DNA of 64,000 nucleotides from Pseudarthrobacter sp. SSS035 (GCF_023273875.1 NZ_CP096882.1:868001-932000); one strand, 5' to 3'; positions 23,583 through 32,525 are shown, numbered from the stretch's first letter. Program-made: numbers and translations. The notes: generated from the letters alone by a model not told the origin.

Positions 23583-24323
23583 GTGGCGAATCAACTTGGT
23601 CTCATCATCGACCGCTCCTCGCCCGTACCCCTGTACCACCAGGTGGTACAGGGCATCGAGGCCGCCATACACAGCGGAATCCTGGAACCCGGCAGCCGGC
23701 TGGAGAACGAAATCGATCTCGCGGCCCAGCTGAACCTCTCCCGGCCCACCATGCGCAAAGCCATGGACGAACTGGTCCGCTCGGGGCTGCTGGTCCGCAA
23801 GCGCGGCGTGGGTACCCAGGTGGTCTCCAGCCAGGTCCGCCGCCCCCTGGAGCTCTCCAGCCTGTTTGATGACCTCTCCAACAACGGCAAGAAACCCACC
23901 ACCCAGGTGCTGACCTTCTCCCACATGGAAGCCGACGCTGCGACGCTCGCCACCCTCGAACTGCCGGCCGGCTCCAAGGTGTACCACTTCACCCGCCTGC
24001 GGAAAGTGGGCGGCAAGCCCCTGGCCCTGATGGAGAACTGGGTCCGGGACGACATCGCCACCATGGACGAAGCCATGCTGGCCTCTGAGGGCCTCTACGC
24101 CATTCTCCGCCGCGGCGGCGTCAACTTCCGCCTGGCCTCGCAACGGATCGGCGCGATGATCGCCAACGACTACCAGGCGCGCCTGCTGGAGGCCGAGGTC
24201 AACTCCGCCCTGGTCACCATGGAGCGCACCGCAACGGACGACGCCGGCCGCCGCGTGGAAACCGGACACCATGTGTACCGGGCGGATTCGTACAGCTTTG
24301 AAATGACACTCGTACAGCGATAG
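23583..24323 (+). CDS. GntR-family regulator with UTRA domain, candidate inositol regulator
   Basis: A 246-residue HutC/UTRA-type GntR protein. The winged helix (about 10-78, VPLYHQVVQGIEAAIHSGILEPGSRLENEIDLAAQLNLSRPTMRKAMDELVRSGLLVRKRGVGT) is followed by a UTRA ligand domain (about 95-245). The start is GTG with GAGGAA upstream. It is co-transcribed with iolB 16 bases downstream. IolR of Corynebacterium is of the same class and the IolR motif occurs at five promoters in this window, so this is the likely inositol repressor; that role is inference. Confidence 0.88.
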   Translation: MANQLGLIIDRSSPVPLYHQVVQGIEAAIHSGILEPGSRLENEIDLAAQLNLSRPTMRKAMDELVRSGLLVRKRGVGTQVVSSQVRRPLELSSLFDDLSNNGKKPTTQVLTFSHMEADAATLATLELPAGSKVYHFTRLRKVGGKPLALMENWVRDDIATMDEAMLASEGLYAILRRGGVNFRLASQRIGAMIANDYQARLLEAEVNSALVTMERTATDDAGRRVETGHHVYRADSYSFEMTLVQR

Positions 24324-24339
24324 CGCAAGGAATACATCA

Positions 24340-25233
24340 ATGACTAACTGGGTCTATCCCCTGGGCAGCGCCGCCGACGGCGGCTGGGACATCTCGCTCG
24401 GAACCTCCGATTCAAACCTGGCCGTGGACGGCTGGGCCCATACGGGCCTGAAGGTGGCCACCTTAACTGCAGGGGCCGACGTCGTTCTCCCGGCAGCGGA
24501 CGAGGAGCGGATTGTGGTTCCCCTCAACGGCTCCTTCACCGTCTCCGTCGACGGTGAAGACTATGTCCTGGCGGGCCGGGCGTCCGTGTTCCACGGCCCC
24601 AGCGACGTGCTGTACTCGGGCACGGGCCGGACCGTCACCATCAGCTCGTCCGACGGCGGACGGGTGGCGGTCGCAACCGCACCGGCAAAGGCCGCCTATC
24701 CCACCCGCCTGGTCACGGCGGCGGAGACACCCGTGGAACTGCGCGGGGCCGGCAACTGTTCCCGCCAGGTCCATAACTTCGGCACGCCTGCGGCCCTCGA
24801 GGCTGACCGTTTCATCGTGTGTGAAGTCCTCACCCCCGCCGGGAACTGGTCCTCCTACCCTCCGCACAAGCACGATGAGGAAAAGGACGGCGAAACGAAC
24901 CTCGAGGAGATCTATTACTTCGAGACGCAGGTGGCTGCGGGCTCCGGCGCACCCGCCGACGCCGACGCCATCGGCTACCAGCGCGTCTACGCCTCGGATG
25001 AACGTCCCATCGACGTGGCAGCCGAGGTCCGCACGGGCGACGTTGTGCTGGTCCCCTACGGTTGGCACGGCCCCGCCATGGCGGCGCCGGGCTACGACCT
25101 GTACTACCTGAACGTGATGGCCGGCCCCGGTCCCGTCCGTGAATGGCTCATCAGCGACGACCCGCACCACGGCTGGGTCCGCCAAAGCTGGGACGGCCAG
25201 GACATCGATCCCCGGCTGCCGTTCACGGCGTAG
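24340..25233 (+). CDS. iolB: 5-deoxy-glucuronate isomerase
   Basis: IolB converts 5-deoxy-D-glucuronate to 2-deoxy-5-keto-D-gluconate, the step before IolC in inositol breakdown. The 297-residue bicupin carries the family metal site SSYPPHKHDEEKDGETNLEEIYYF and the second-cupin stretch VLVPYGWHGPAMAAPGYDLYYLNVMAGP. It has the usual family length and follows the GntR gene by 16 bases with AAGGAA upstream. It lies about 20 kb from the other core iol genes, which is unusual since iolB normally sits among them. A strong bidirectional terminator follows. Confidence 0.95.
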   Translation: MTNWVYPLGSAADGGWDISLGTSDSNLAVDGWAHTGLKVATLTAGADVVLPAADEERIVVPLNGSFTVSVDGEDYVLAGRASVFHGPSDVLYSGTGRTVTISSSDGGRVAVATAPAKAAYPTRLVTAAETPVELRGAGNCSRQVHNFGTPAALEADRFIVCEVLTPAGNWSSYPPHKHDEEKDGETNLEEIYYFETQVAAGSGAPADADAIGYQRVYASDERPIDVAAEVRTGDVVLVPYGWHGPAMAAPGYDLYYLNVMAGPGPVREWLISDDPHHGWVRQSWDGQDIDPRLPFTA

Positions 25234-25260
25234 AGACCACGGGTTTAGAGGTCAAAAAAA

Positions 25261-25290
25261 TGCCCCTCCGGAACGGATTCCGGAGGGGCA
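25261..25290. terminator. Bidirectional rho-independent terminator
   Basis: TGCCCCTCCGGAA (25261-25273) pairs perfectly with 25278-25290 around a 4-base loop. It is preceded by seven A and followed by ATTTT, so it can act on both the converging iolB and dehydrogenase operons. Confidence 0.92.
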
Positions 25291-25311
25291 ATTTTCATGG
25301 CTGCCGTTAGC

Positions 25312-26346
25312 TCACCTGGCTACGCTGATGGCCACCTTGACCGGGACGCCCGTAGCCAGTGATTCCTGGGCGGCGTCAGCCACGCGGGAAGCCGCCACGG
25401 CGTCCTCCGGGGTGCAGGGATTCTCCCGCCGGCCCAGGATCAGCTCCACAAACGCGGCCATTTCGGAGCGGTACGCCTGGTCAAAGCGCTCGGCGAAGGT
25501 CCTGTGGGGTTCCCCGGCGGGGAAGTCGATCCCGGCTTCGGCCGACGCCATGGCCGTTTGCTCATCGAGGCCAACCATCAGCGACCGTTGGGATCCCTGG
25601 ATTTCCAGGCGGACGTCGTGGCCGGCCCCGTTGTAGCGGGTGGCTGACACGGTGCCGACTGTGCCGTCGTCGAACGTGATCAGTGCCAGCGCCGTGTCCA
25701 CGTCTCCGACGGCGCCGATGGCCGGGTCGCCGTTGTTGGAGCCCTTGGCGTAGACCTCCACGATCTCGCGGCCGGTCAGCCAGCGGAGGATGTCGAAGTC
25801 GTGGACGGAGCAGTCGCGGAACAGGCCGCCGGAACTGGCGAGGAACTCCACGGGCGGCGGCGCCATGTCGCAGGTGACGGCACGCAGGGAGTGGATCCAG
25901 CCCAGCTCGCCCGCTTGGTAGGCACGCTTGGCCTCAAGGTAGCCGTGGTCAAAGCGGCGCTGGTGGCCGATCTGCACCACGCCGTTGTTGTCGCGGATGT
26001 AGTCCAGCACGGGCAGGGCGTCCGCCACGTTCATGGCCACCGGTTTTTCGCAGAAGACGGGGATTCCGGCGTCCACGCCCGCCTTGATCAGTTCGGGGTG
26101 GGTACCGGTCCCCGTGGCGATGACCAGTCCGTCCACGCCGGCGGCGATGAGTTCCGCCACCGAAGGCAGGAAGCCGGCACCGAGGCCGGCAGCAATGCCC
26201 TTGGCGTGGTCCTCGGCGACGTCGGTGAGCATCAGCCTGACGTTTACGCCCTCCGGGTTGAGAACTCCGTTGAGCGCGGCGATGTTGTTCGCGTGCATCA
26301 CGCCGATGCGCCCCACCCCGACCAGACCGAGAATGACGTCCTTCAT
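25312..26346 (-). CDS. Gfo/Idh/MocA oxidoreductase, inositol 2-dehydrogenase-like
   Basis: A 344-residue NAD(P)-dependent dehydrogenase. GLVGVGRIGVMHANNIA is the Rossmann motif, FCEKPVAMN carries the catalytic Lys, and SVHDFDILRWLTGREIVEVYAKG includes the His/Asp active-site helix, all as in IolG proteins. The ATG at 26346 overlaps the stop of the upstream isomerase gene by 4 bases. As the last gene of the ABC importer operon it probably oxidises an inositol isomer or related cyclitol. Confidence 0.88.
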   Translation of the reverse strand: MKDVILGLVGVGRIGVMHANNIAALNGVLNPEGVNVRLMLTDVAEDHAKGIAAGLGAGFLPSVAELIAAGVDGLVIATGTGTHPELIKAGVDAGIPVFCEKPVAMNVADALPVLDYIRDNNGVVQIGHQRRFDHGYLEAKRAYQAGELGWIHSLRAVTCDMAPPPVEFLASSGGLFRDCSVHDFDILRWLTGREIVEVYAKGSNNGDPAIGAVGDVDTALALITFDDGTVGTVSATRYNGAGHDVRLEIQGSQRSLMVGLDEQTAMASAEAGIDFPAGEPHRTFAERFDQAYRSEMAAFVELILGRRENPCTPEDAVAASRVADAAQESLATGVPVKVAISVAR

Positions 26347-27128
26347 AGTTTTTCCTCTCCATAGACAGTGAATGCGGACCGGAAGGCGTCCAGGGCAGCA
26401 TCGCTGTCGCCCTGGGCCCACGCTTCCATGCCCACCGTTCCCTCGTAGCCGGCCTCCGCGAGCGCCCTGGCGACGGCCGCGTAGTTGATTTCCCCTGTTC
26501 CGGGTTCGCACCGCCCCGGGACGTCAGCCACCTGGATCTCGCCGATGTAGGGCAGGGCCGTCCGCACCAGCTCAATGAGGTTTCCCTCCCCCAACTGGGC
26601 GTGGTACAGGTCCAGCATCAGTTTGGCGTGGGGGTGGCCGGCAGCCTCCACCAGTGCCAGGGTGTCCTTTGCGCGTGCCAGCGGGATGCCGGGGTGGTCA
26701 AGGATGGTGTTGAGGTTCTCCAGGCAGAAGGTCACGCCGTACTTCTCCCCCAGCCTGCCGAGGCGTTCCAGCGTCCGCGCGCCGGTGCTCCACATGCGGC
26801 CGGTGGGCCGGTAGACAGGGCGGGCGGCCTGGCCGTCGATGAGTTCTGCCGGGTGCACCACCATGCGGCTGACGCCGAGTTCCAGGGCGGTGGGGATCAG
26901 CGATTCCGCAGTCCTCACCACCTCATCGGCCGAGTCCGGGTCCACCAGGCTGCCTGCGGTGTAGCCCGTCATGGAGGAAAACACTGCGCCGGTGGCCTTG
27001 AGCGCACGGATGTCCTTGCCCCGCGAATCCCACAGTTCGACGTCGAAACCGGACTCGTGGATCCGGCGCACGCGTTCCACAAACGGAAGGTCGGTAAAGA
27101 CCATCTCCGCGCAGACTGCCAGGCGCAT
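26343..27128 (-). CDS. Sugar phosphate isomerase/epimerase, hydroxypyruvate isomerase-like TIM barrel
   Basis: This 261-residue xylose-isomerase-like barrel has the metal-binding series VHPAE, CLENLNT, LMLDLYHAQL and the C-terminal GTVGMEAWAQGD. The set resembles Hyi/IolI-type enzymes that isomerise hydroxypyruvate, inosose or keto-sugars. It overlaps the upstream dehydrogenase stop by one base (TGATG) and the downstream dehydrogenase start by four, so the three are translationally coupled. That suggests oxidation followed by isomerisation of the product. The exact substrate is unknown. Confidence 0.82.
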   Translation of the reverse strand: MRLAVCAEMVFTDLPFVERVRRIHESGFDVELWDSRGKDIRALKATGAVFSSMTGYTAGSLVDPDSADEVVRTAESLIPTALELGVSRMVVHPAELIDGQAARPVYRPTGRMWSTGARTLERLGRLGEKYGVTFCLENLNTILDHPGIPLARAKDTLALVEAAGHPHAKLMLDLYHAQLGEGNLIELVRTALPYIGEIQVADVPGRCEPGTGEINYAAVARALAEAGYEGTVGMEAWAQGDSDAALDAFRSAFTVYGEEKL

Positions 27129-28216
27129 CAGACGGCTGCCGTCTCTTTGACCGCCACCGGGGCGCGGCGCTTAACCGATTCGATGCACGCCAGTGCCATG
27201 GCCAGCGCACGGCGGGCATCGGCGCCACCCGGCGTGAGGGTGAAGTCGGACGACGACGGCGGCATGCCGTCGCGCCGCGCCCGCACCATACCGGCGAAGT
27301 CGGCGAGTTCGTCCGTGTAGGCCTGCCGGAACAGTTCAACGTTGAGCCGCGGGGTATCGGCGGAGAGTCCCTCCGCGGTGTAGCGCCGGGCCGCCGTTTC
27401 CGTGGCGCGGCCCGCCTGGACCATCCCTTTGGAACCAAAGACTTCGCCGCGGATGTCGTACCCGTACAGGGCGCTGAAGTTTGCCTCGGCCACGGCCACC
27501 GCACCATTGCTGTAGCGGATGGTCACCACCGCGGTGTCCAGGAACCCCTGGTCGCGCAGGGAGGGTTCCACCAGGGCGTCCGCCACAGCGTAGACCTCCA
27601 CGGGCTCGGCACCTTCGTTGAACCAGTTGAGGGTGTCGAAGTCGTGGATGAGCGTCTCCAGGAAGATGGTCCAGGCCGGGACCCTGGCCGCGTTCGGGAT
27701 GCTTCCGGTCCCGGGATCGCGCGTCAGGGAGCGCAGGAGCTGCGGCGTTCCGGCGATGCCTGCGGCCAGGTCCTTCTTGGCGGCCAGGAAGTCATCGGCG
27801 TAGCGCCGGTTGAAGCCGATCTGGAAATGCACGCCGGCTTCTTCAACGGCCGCAAGCGCGGCATCGAGCTCGTCGAGCCCCTGGCCTGCCGGCTTTTCGC
27901 AGAAGACGTGCTTGCCCGCGGCAGCGGCCTGGGCAATCAGTGACGAGTGGAAGCGTGCCGGGCTGGCGATCACGACGGCGTCGATCTCCGGATCCGCCAG
28001 GATGTCTTCTGCGTTGGCCGTCACCTTGGCCGTCCCCAGCGACTGGGCCAGGGCCTGCGCGGATTCCACGTTGGGGTCGGCGATGGCCGCCAGGACGGCG
28101 CCCGGGACGCGGCGGGCGATGCTGTCGGCATGGAACGCCCCCATCCAGCCGGAGCCGATGAGTCCGATCCGGACGGGAAGGGCGACGCCGGACGGGTTGC
28201 GGTTCAGATAAGCCAA
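27128..28216 (-). CDS. Gfo/Idh/MocA-family dehydrogenase
   Basis: A 362-residue oxidoreductase with GLIGSGWMGAFHADSIA (Rossmann), FCEKPAGQG (catalytic Lys) and ETLIHDFDTLNWFNEG (active-site His/Asp). It is about 20 residues longer than IolG. The start is TTG, supported by AAAGGA 7 bases upstream. The gene lies between the ABC ATPase gene (31-base gap) and the TIM-barrel gene (1-base overlap). It probably oxidises the sugar or cyclitol taken up by that importer. Confidence 0.85.
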   Translation of the reverse strand: MAYLNRNPSGVALPVRIGLIGSGWMGAFHADSIARRVPGAVLAAIADPNVESAQALAQSLGTAKVTANAEDILADPEIDAVVIASPARFHSSLIAQAAAAGKHVFCEKPAGQGLDELDAALAAVEEAGVHFQIGFNRRYADDFLAAKKDLAAGIAGTPQLLRSLTRDPGTGSIPNAARVPAWTIFLETLIHDFDTLNWFNEGAEPVEVYAVADALVEPSLRDQGFLDTAVVTIRYSNGAVAVAEANFSALYGYDIRGEVFGSKGMVQAGRATETAARRYTAEGLSADTPRLNVELFRQAYTDELADFAGMVRARRDGMPPSSSDFTLTPGGADARRALAMALACIESVKRRAPVAVKETAAV

Positions 28217-28247
28217 GGGCTTGTCCTTTCAGGAATGGGGACGGCAG

Positions 28248-29165
28248 TTAGTGGCGGGGAGTGCCGGCGGTCTGTGCCACCCCGGCCACTTCGCTCTTGA
28301 CTTCCTTGACGATGTCGCTGTGGCCGCCGAGCTGTTCGAGTTCGTGGGCGAGTTCGGCGAGTTCGGCGCCGCCGGCCATCTGGGCGGTGAGCTCGTCGAG
28401 GGTGATGTCCTTCTTGTCGTAGTAGCCGATTGACTTGCCGCGCTTGAGCAGCAGGAACCGGTCCCCGACCGGGAAGGCGTGGTGCGGGTTGTGCGTGATG
28501 AAGATGACGCCCAGGCCGCGGTCGCGGGCCTGCAGTATGTACCGCAAAACCACACCGGACTGCTTCACCCCGAGTGCCGCCGTCGGCTCGTCCAGGATCA
28601 GCACCTTGGCACCGAAGTAGACCGCGCGGGCGATCGCGACACACTGGCGTTCACCGCCGGAGAGCTGCCCGATGGGCTGCTCCACGTCGCGGAGGTCGAT
28701 GCCCATCTCGGCGAGTTCCTTGAGCGTGATGGCTTTCATCTTCTCGACGTCCAGGCTCTTGAACGGGCCAAAACCACTGGTCAGCTCGGAACCGAGGAAG
28801 AAGTTCCGCCAGATCGGCATCAGCGGGACCACCGCGAGGTCCTGGTAGACCGTGGCGATCCCGGCGTCGAGCGCGTCGCGGGGCGAGGTGAATTTGCGTT
28901 CCTCGCCCATGATGTTCAGGACTCCGGCGTCGTGCTGGTGCAGCCCGGCAATGATCTTGATCAGCGTGGACTTACCGGCGCCGTTGTCGCCCAGGACGCA
29001 GGTGACCCGGCCGTTGTCCACGGCCATGGTGACATCGGAGAGGGCGATGATGTTGCCGTAGTGCTTGCCGACTCCCTCGAGGGACAGCAGGTGGACGGGG
29101 GTGTGGGTGAGGGGATCTGTCTCGTTCTGGAGCAGCGTTTGCTGGTCGATTTCCTTGGCGTTCAT
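28248..29165 (-). CDS. Sugar ABC importer, ATPase subunit (CUT2, single-domain)
   Basis: A 305-residue ATP-binding protein with one cassette: Walker A LGDNGAGKST, signature LSGGERQCVAIARA, Walker B VLILDEPTAALG, and switch His in FITHNPHHAF. Most CUT2 sugar importers use a double-cassette ATPase of about 500 residues; this short type matches the FrcA-like group. The N-terminal 25 residues are an extra tail. It follows the permease gene by 12 bases. Substrate class: pentoses, fructose or inositol, with inositol favoured by context. Confidence 0.9.
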   Translation of the reverse strand: MNAKEIDQQTLLQNETDPLTHTPVHLLSLEGVGKHYGNIIALSDVTMAVDNGRVTCVLGDNGAGKSTLIKIIAGLHQHDAGVLNIMGEERKFTSPRDALDAGIATVYQDLAVVPLMPIWRNFFLGSELTSGFGPFKSLDVEKMKAITLKELAEMGIDLRDVEQPIGQLSGGERQCVAIARAVYFGAKVLILDEPTAALGVKQSGVVLRYILQARDRGLGVIFITHNPHHAFPVGDRFLLLKRGKSIGYYDKKDITLDELTAQMAGGAELAELAHELEQLGGHSDIVKEVKSEVAGVAQTAGTPRH

Positions 29166-29177
29166 TTCTCCGGCCCC

Positions 29178-30227
29178 TTACTTGAGTTCCGCGCGGCGTT
29201 TGACGATGAGGTTGACGATGGTGGCCAGCAGCAGCATCAGGCCCAGGAAGAACTTGAACCAGTCCGGGTTCCACTGCGCATAGACGATGCCCTTGTTGGC
29301 CATCCCGAAGATGAACGCGCCGATGGCCCCGCCGATGGCCGAGCCGTAGCCGCCGGTCAGGAGGCAGCCGCCGATGACCGCGGCGATGATGTAGAGGAAC
29401 TCGTTGCCCACGCCTTCACCGGACTGCACGGTGTCGAAGGCGAAGAGGTTGTGCATGCCCAGGATCCAGCCGCAGAAACCCACTCCCATGAAGAGCCCGA
29501 TCTTGGTGGCCTTGACCGGGACGCCCACGGCGCGGGCCGCGTTCTCATCCCCGCCGACGGCGAAGATCCAGTTGCCCACCCGGGTCCGCATGAGCACCCA
29601 GGTGGCCACGGCGACGAGGGCGATCCAGATGAAGACCGTGATTTTGACGTCGATGCCGCCGATGGTGACGGAGGAGGCAAACACTGCGCGGGCGGAGTCG
29701 AAGCCGTCCATGACAGAGATGGACGGCGATGACACGGAGCCGCCGATCAAGCGGGTCAGGCCCAGGTTCAGGCCGGTCAGCATCAGGAAGGTGGCCAGGG
29801 TGACGATGAAGCTGGGAAGTTTGGTCTTCATCAGGATCCAGCCGTTGATGTAGCCGATGGCCAAAGAGACCAGCAGGGCCAGCAGCACCCCGACCCAGAC
29901 ATTCGTGGTGAAGTACCAGCTGAACATCGAGGCGGTCAGCGCCGACGAGATCACGGCGACACCGGTGGAGAGGTCGAACTCCCCGCCGATCATCAGCAAG
30001 GACACCCCCACGGCCATGATGCCGATGGTGGAGCTGCCGTACAGGATGGTGGCCAGGGCGTTGGGCTGGGTAAACGTCGGGGAAACCAACGCGAAGAAGA
30101 CGAAAAGGACGATTGCGCCCACGAGGGCACCGACCTCGGGCCGGCTGAGGAGTTTCTGCAACGGGCTGCGTTTGGCGACGCGTTCATCAATCGCCGGTAA
30201 TTTGAGCTTGGGCTGGGTCATGGTCAT
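29178..30227 (-). CDS. Sugar ABC importer, permease subunit (RbsC-like)
   Basis: A 349-residue membrane protein with about 9-10 helices. It contains the CUT2 permease features VSLLMIGGEFDLSTGVAVISSALTA and RTRVGNWIFAVGGDENAARAVGVPV, the latter close to the conserved coupling loop that contacts the ATPase. Two nearby ATGs with GGAG upstream make the start certain within two codons. It is second in the importer operon, after the binding protein and a short intra-operon hairpin. Confidence 0.92.
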   Translation of the reverse strand: MTMTQPKLKLPAIDERVAKRSPLQKLLSRPEVGALVGAIVLFVFFALVSPTFTQPNALATILYGSSTIGIMAVGVSLLMIGGEFDLSTGVAVISSALTASMFSWYFTTNVWVGVLLALLVSLAIGYINGWILMKTKLPSFIVTLATFLMLTGLNLGLTRLIGGSVSSPSISVMDGFDSARAVFASSVTIGGIDVKITVFIWIALVAVATWVLMRTRVGNWIFAVGGDENAARAVGVPVKATKIGLFMGVGFCGWILGMHNLFAFDTVQSGEGVGNEFLYIIAAVIGGCLLTGGYGSAIGGAIGAFIFGMANKGIVYAQWNPDWFKFFLGLMLLLATIVNLIVKRRAELK

Positions 30228-30243
30228 GATGATTCTCCTTGCT

Positions 30244-30269
30244 GCCGGGCCGGCGTTGGCCGGCCCGGC
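30244..30269 (-). terminator. Intra-operon hairpin after the binding-protein gene
   Basis: GCCGGGCCGGC (30244-30254) and GCCGGCCCGGC (30259-30269) form a perfect 11-bp stem with a GTTG loop. Hairpins here commonly stabilise the binding-protein mRNA and reduce read-through to the permease; that role is inferred from position. Confidence 0.65.
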
Positions 30270-30279
30270 CAGCGGGCTG

Positions 30280-31272
30280 TTAGCGGATACCCTGTTCGGC
30301 GAACTTCAGGACTTCGGCCGCGTTGGACTGGTCGATGATGGCCGGGCCGGTCAGGACCGACTGGCCGCCGCCGAGCTTGAATCCGCCGCGCTTGTTTTGC
30401 CACAGCGCATCCACGGCGCTGTAGCCCTGCAGCCATGGCTGCTGGTCAACGGTGAACAGCACGCTGCCGTCGGAGACCTTTTGGGCCAGTTCCTTGTTCA
30501 GGTCGAAGCTGGCAACCTTGGCGGCGCTTCCGGCGGTGGAAACGGACTTCAGGAGGGTCAGCGTGATAGGGGCACCCAGGCCGATGATCACGTCGGCGTC
30601 TTTGGAAGCCTGCAGCTTGGCCGTCGCCGTTGATTCAACGGACGTCATGTCGGCGCCGTTGACGTACAGGATTTCCGTCCCGGGCACCTTGGCCTTCACA
30701 CCGGCACAGCGGGCTTCGAGTCCCACGTGCCCCTGCGCCTGGATCACGCAGACCGGGTGCTTGAACCCACCCTCGGCGAGCTTTGTGCCCACGGCCTGGC
30801 CGGCGAGCTGTTCGTTGGAACCGAAGTGGGTGAACGCTCCGAGCTGCGCGGAGGCCGATTCGCCGGCGTTGAAGCTGACAATCGGAATGCCCGCGTCGGC
30901 GGCCTTCTTCAGCGCACCCTTCAAAGCCTCAGGCGTGGCAAGGGTCACGGCGATGCCGTCCACCTTCTGGTCCACGGCCTGCTCGATCAGCTGGGCCTGC
31001 CGGCCGGCCTCCGGATCGGAGGTGTACAGCAGCTCGACGTTGTCCTTCGCCGCAGCCTCCTCGGCGCCCTTGCGGACGGTATCCCAGAACGTGTCGCCAG
31101 CGGGGGCATGGGCGATCAGGGCAATCTTGATCCGGTCCGTGGTGGCGACCTGTCCGCCGCCCACGTTGCCGGTATCCGCCGGCCTGCCGCCCGTGCTTGA
31201 GCAGGCACTGAGCGCCAGCAGGGGAACAACAGCCGCTACCACGGCCGTCTTCCGCCAGGAAAAGTTCTTCAC
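30280..31272 (-). CDS. Sugar ABC importer, lipoprotein substrate-binding protein
   Basis: A 330-residue secreted lipoprotein. A signal peptide with lipobox LLALSACSS places the mature Cys at about 24. The body is a periplasmic-binding-protein type 4 (ribose/inositol class) with IALIAHAPAGDTFWDTVRKGAEEAAAKDNVELLYTSDPEAGRQ and QAVDQKVDGIAVTLATPEAL. The start is GTG with AAAGGAG upstream. It is first in the operon, its promoter overlapped by an IolR-like site, so inositol or a related cyclitol is the best substrate guess. Confidence 0.92.
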   Translation of the reverse strand: MKNFSWRKTAVVAAVVPLLALSACSSTGGRPADTGNVGGGQVATTDRIKIALIAHAPAGDTFWDTVRKGAEEAAAKDNVELLYTSDPEAGRQAQLIEQAVDQKVDGIAVTLATPEALKGALKKAADAGIPIVSFNAGESASAQLGAFTHFGSNEQLAGQAVGTKLAEGGFKHPVCVIQAQGHVGLEARCAGVKAKVPGTEILYVNGADMTSVESTATAKLQASKDADVIIGLGAPITLTLLKSVSTAGSAAKVASFDLNKELAQKVSDGSVLFTVDQQPWLQGYSAVDALWQNKRGGFKLGGGQSVLTGPAIIDQSNAAEVLKFAEQGIR

Positions 31273-31338
31273 GATTTATCTCCTTTGATAAGGGTTCCGG
31301 CCCTGCCACTCTGCAGGAGCTCAAGGCCCTCTACTCAG

Positions 31339-31383
31339 ATCATGGTGAATCAGCTCACACTTTGTCAATAGTTTGTCCTGACA
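31339..31383 (-). promoter_or_regulatory. Importer operon promoter with IolR-like operator
   Basis: On the minus strand the perfect -35 TTGACA (31363-31368) and a -10 CATGAT (31339-31344) are 18 bases apart. TGTCCTGACA at 31374-31383 matches the IolR consensus KGWCHTRACA exactly and lies just upstream of the -35. Confidence 0.7.
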
Positions 31384-31421
31384 TTAGGATGTTTTAACGT
31401 AAAGAATCTCCTGGGGCCGCC

Positions 31422-32432
31422 CTAAGATGCCGGCGGGGCCGTGGTTCCGCGGACAACCAGGACAGGCTCGATCAGCTTCTGCTGAGGTCCAATCGCGGGG
31501 TCCTGAATGCGTGCCAGCAATGTTCGGGCGGCGTCGACGCCCACCACGTCGCTTCGGTTGTCCACCGAGGTCAGGTCTAGGTAGCGGGACTTGGCAAGCG
31601 GCGAATTGTCGTAGCCGATCACGGAGATGTCCCCAGGCACCGAGAGTCCCCTCGATTTGATCGCAGCCAAAGCACCCAACGCCATGGTGTCGTTGGCTGC
31701 GAAGATGGCCGTGGTCTCCGGGTGGTGGTCGAGGAGCCAGCATGCCGAGGTGTAGCCGTCCTCCTCGGACGTGCCGCCGGTCTCCGCGATCAGAACGTCG
31801 ACGCCGGCCTCCTCCATCCGCCGCCGGAAACCGAAGCGCCTGTGGGCTGATGCGCCGTCGGACCCTGACAGGTGGCCGATGCGGGTATGGCCGAGCCCCA
31901 GTAGGTGGCTGGCGGCCATGGCGCCCCCACCGTCGTCGTCGTTGGTTATCAGATCGGCGCCAGCAGGGACGCCTTTGCGCCACCCGGCCACCACCGTGGG
32001 AACCCAGGTTTTGGCGAGCATGGATTCACTGGGTTCCGCCGCAATCACCAGTGCGTCGACATGCATGGCCAGCAACCCATCCGTGGCTTCCTTGATGCGG
32101 TTTTCGCCGGGACGGGAGTCGGCCAGCATCACCTGGTAACCAAGGTCCGAGAGGACCGATTCCATCCCCCGCAGCAGATCGACGAACCACAGGTTCCGGT
32201 AGTCGTCGATCACCAGCCCGATGCTCTTCGTCCGGCTGCTGGCAAGCGTGGTGGCGGCGCGGCTGGGGCGGTACCCCAGGTCCGAGATGGCCGCCTGGAC
32301 GGCTTCCCGGCGCTTGTCGCTCACCCGTGCGGGGTTCTGCAGGACGAGTGACACCAACGACGGCGAGACGCCCGCCTGCTTGGCCACGTCATAGATCGTC
32401 GGGCGTCGGGTCTTGGGGCTGTGCAACGTCAT
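31422..32432 (-). CDS. LacI-family transcriptional regulator
   Basis: A 336-residue repressor with an N-terminal LacI helix-turn-helix and hinge (TIYDVAKQAGVSPSLVSLVLQNPARVSDKRREAVQAAISDLGYRPSRAATTLAS) and a periplasmic-binding-type sugar domain (about 65-330). The internal ATG at 32432 is preferred, with AAAGG 8 bases upstream. It diverges from the dehydrogenase-isomerase-dehydrogenase set at 32587. A perfect TGTAGCGCTACA palindrome lies between them. It probably senses a sugar or cyclitol handled by that set. Confidence 0.92.
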   Translation of the reverse strand: MTLHSPKTRRPTIYDVAKQAGVSPSLVSLVLQNPARVSDKRREAVQAAISDLGYRPSRAATTLASSRTKSIGLVIDDYRNLWFVDLLRGMESVLSDLGYQVMLADSRPGENRIKEATDGLLAMHVDALVIAAEPSESMLAKTWVPTVVAGWRKGVPAGADLITNDDDGGGAMAASHLLGLGHTRIGHLSGSDGASAHRRFGFRRRMEEAGVDVLIAETGGTSEEDGYTSACWLLDHHPETTAIFAANDTMALGALAAIKSRGLSVPGDISVIGYDNSPLAKSRYLDLTSVDNRSDVVGVDAARTLLARIQDPAIGPQQKLIEPVLVVRGTTAPPAS

Positions 32433-32477
32433 CGGAGGTGCCTTTCGTATCTGCCCTTGAGGATATCCGCAGGATGA

Positions 32478-32488
32478 TTGACAGGACA
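32478..32488 (+). promoter_or_regulatory. -35 element overlapped by IolR-like site
   Basis: TTGACA at 32478-32483 is a perfect -35 for the rightward genes; the -10 is poor (TACGCT, 32501-32506). TGACAGGACA (32479-32488) is the reverse complement of TGTCCTGTCA, one mismatch from the IolR consensus. Confidence 0.5.
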
Positions 32489-32525
32489 TACATACATGGA
32501 TACGCTCAGATCCAGTGCACTAAAT

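Noticed and set aside
28204..28216. IolR-like TTGTCCTTTCA before the dehydrogenase at 28216
   Set aside because: Read on the gene's strand it is simply the Shine-Dalgarno region (GAAAGGACAA), so it was not counted as an operator.
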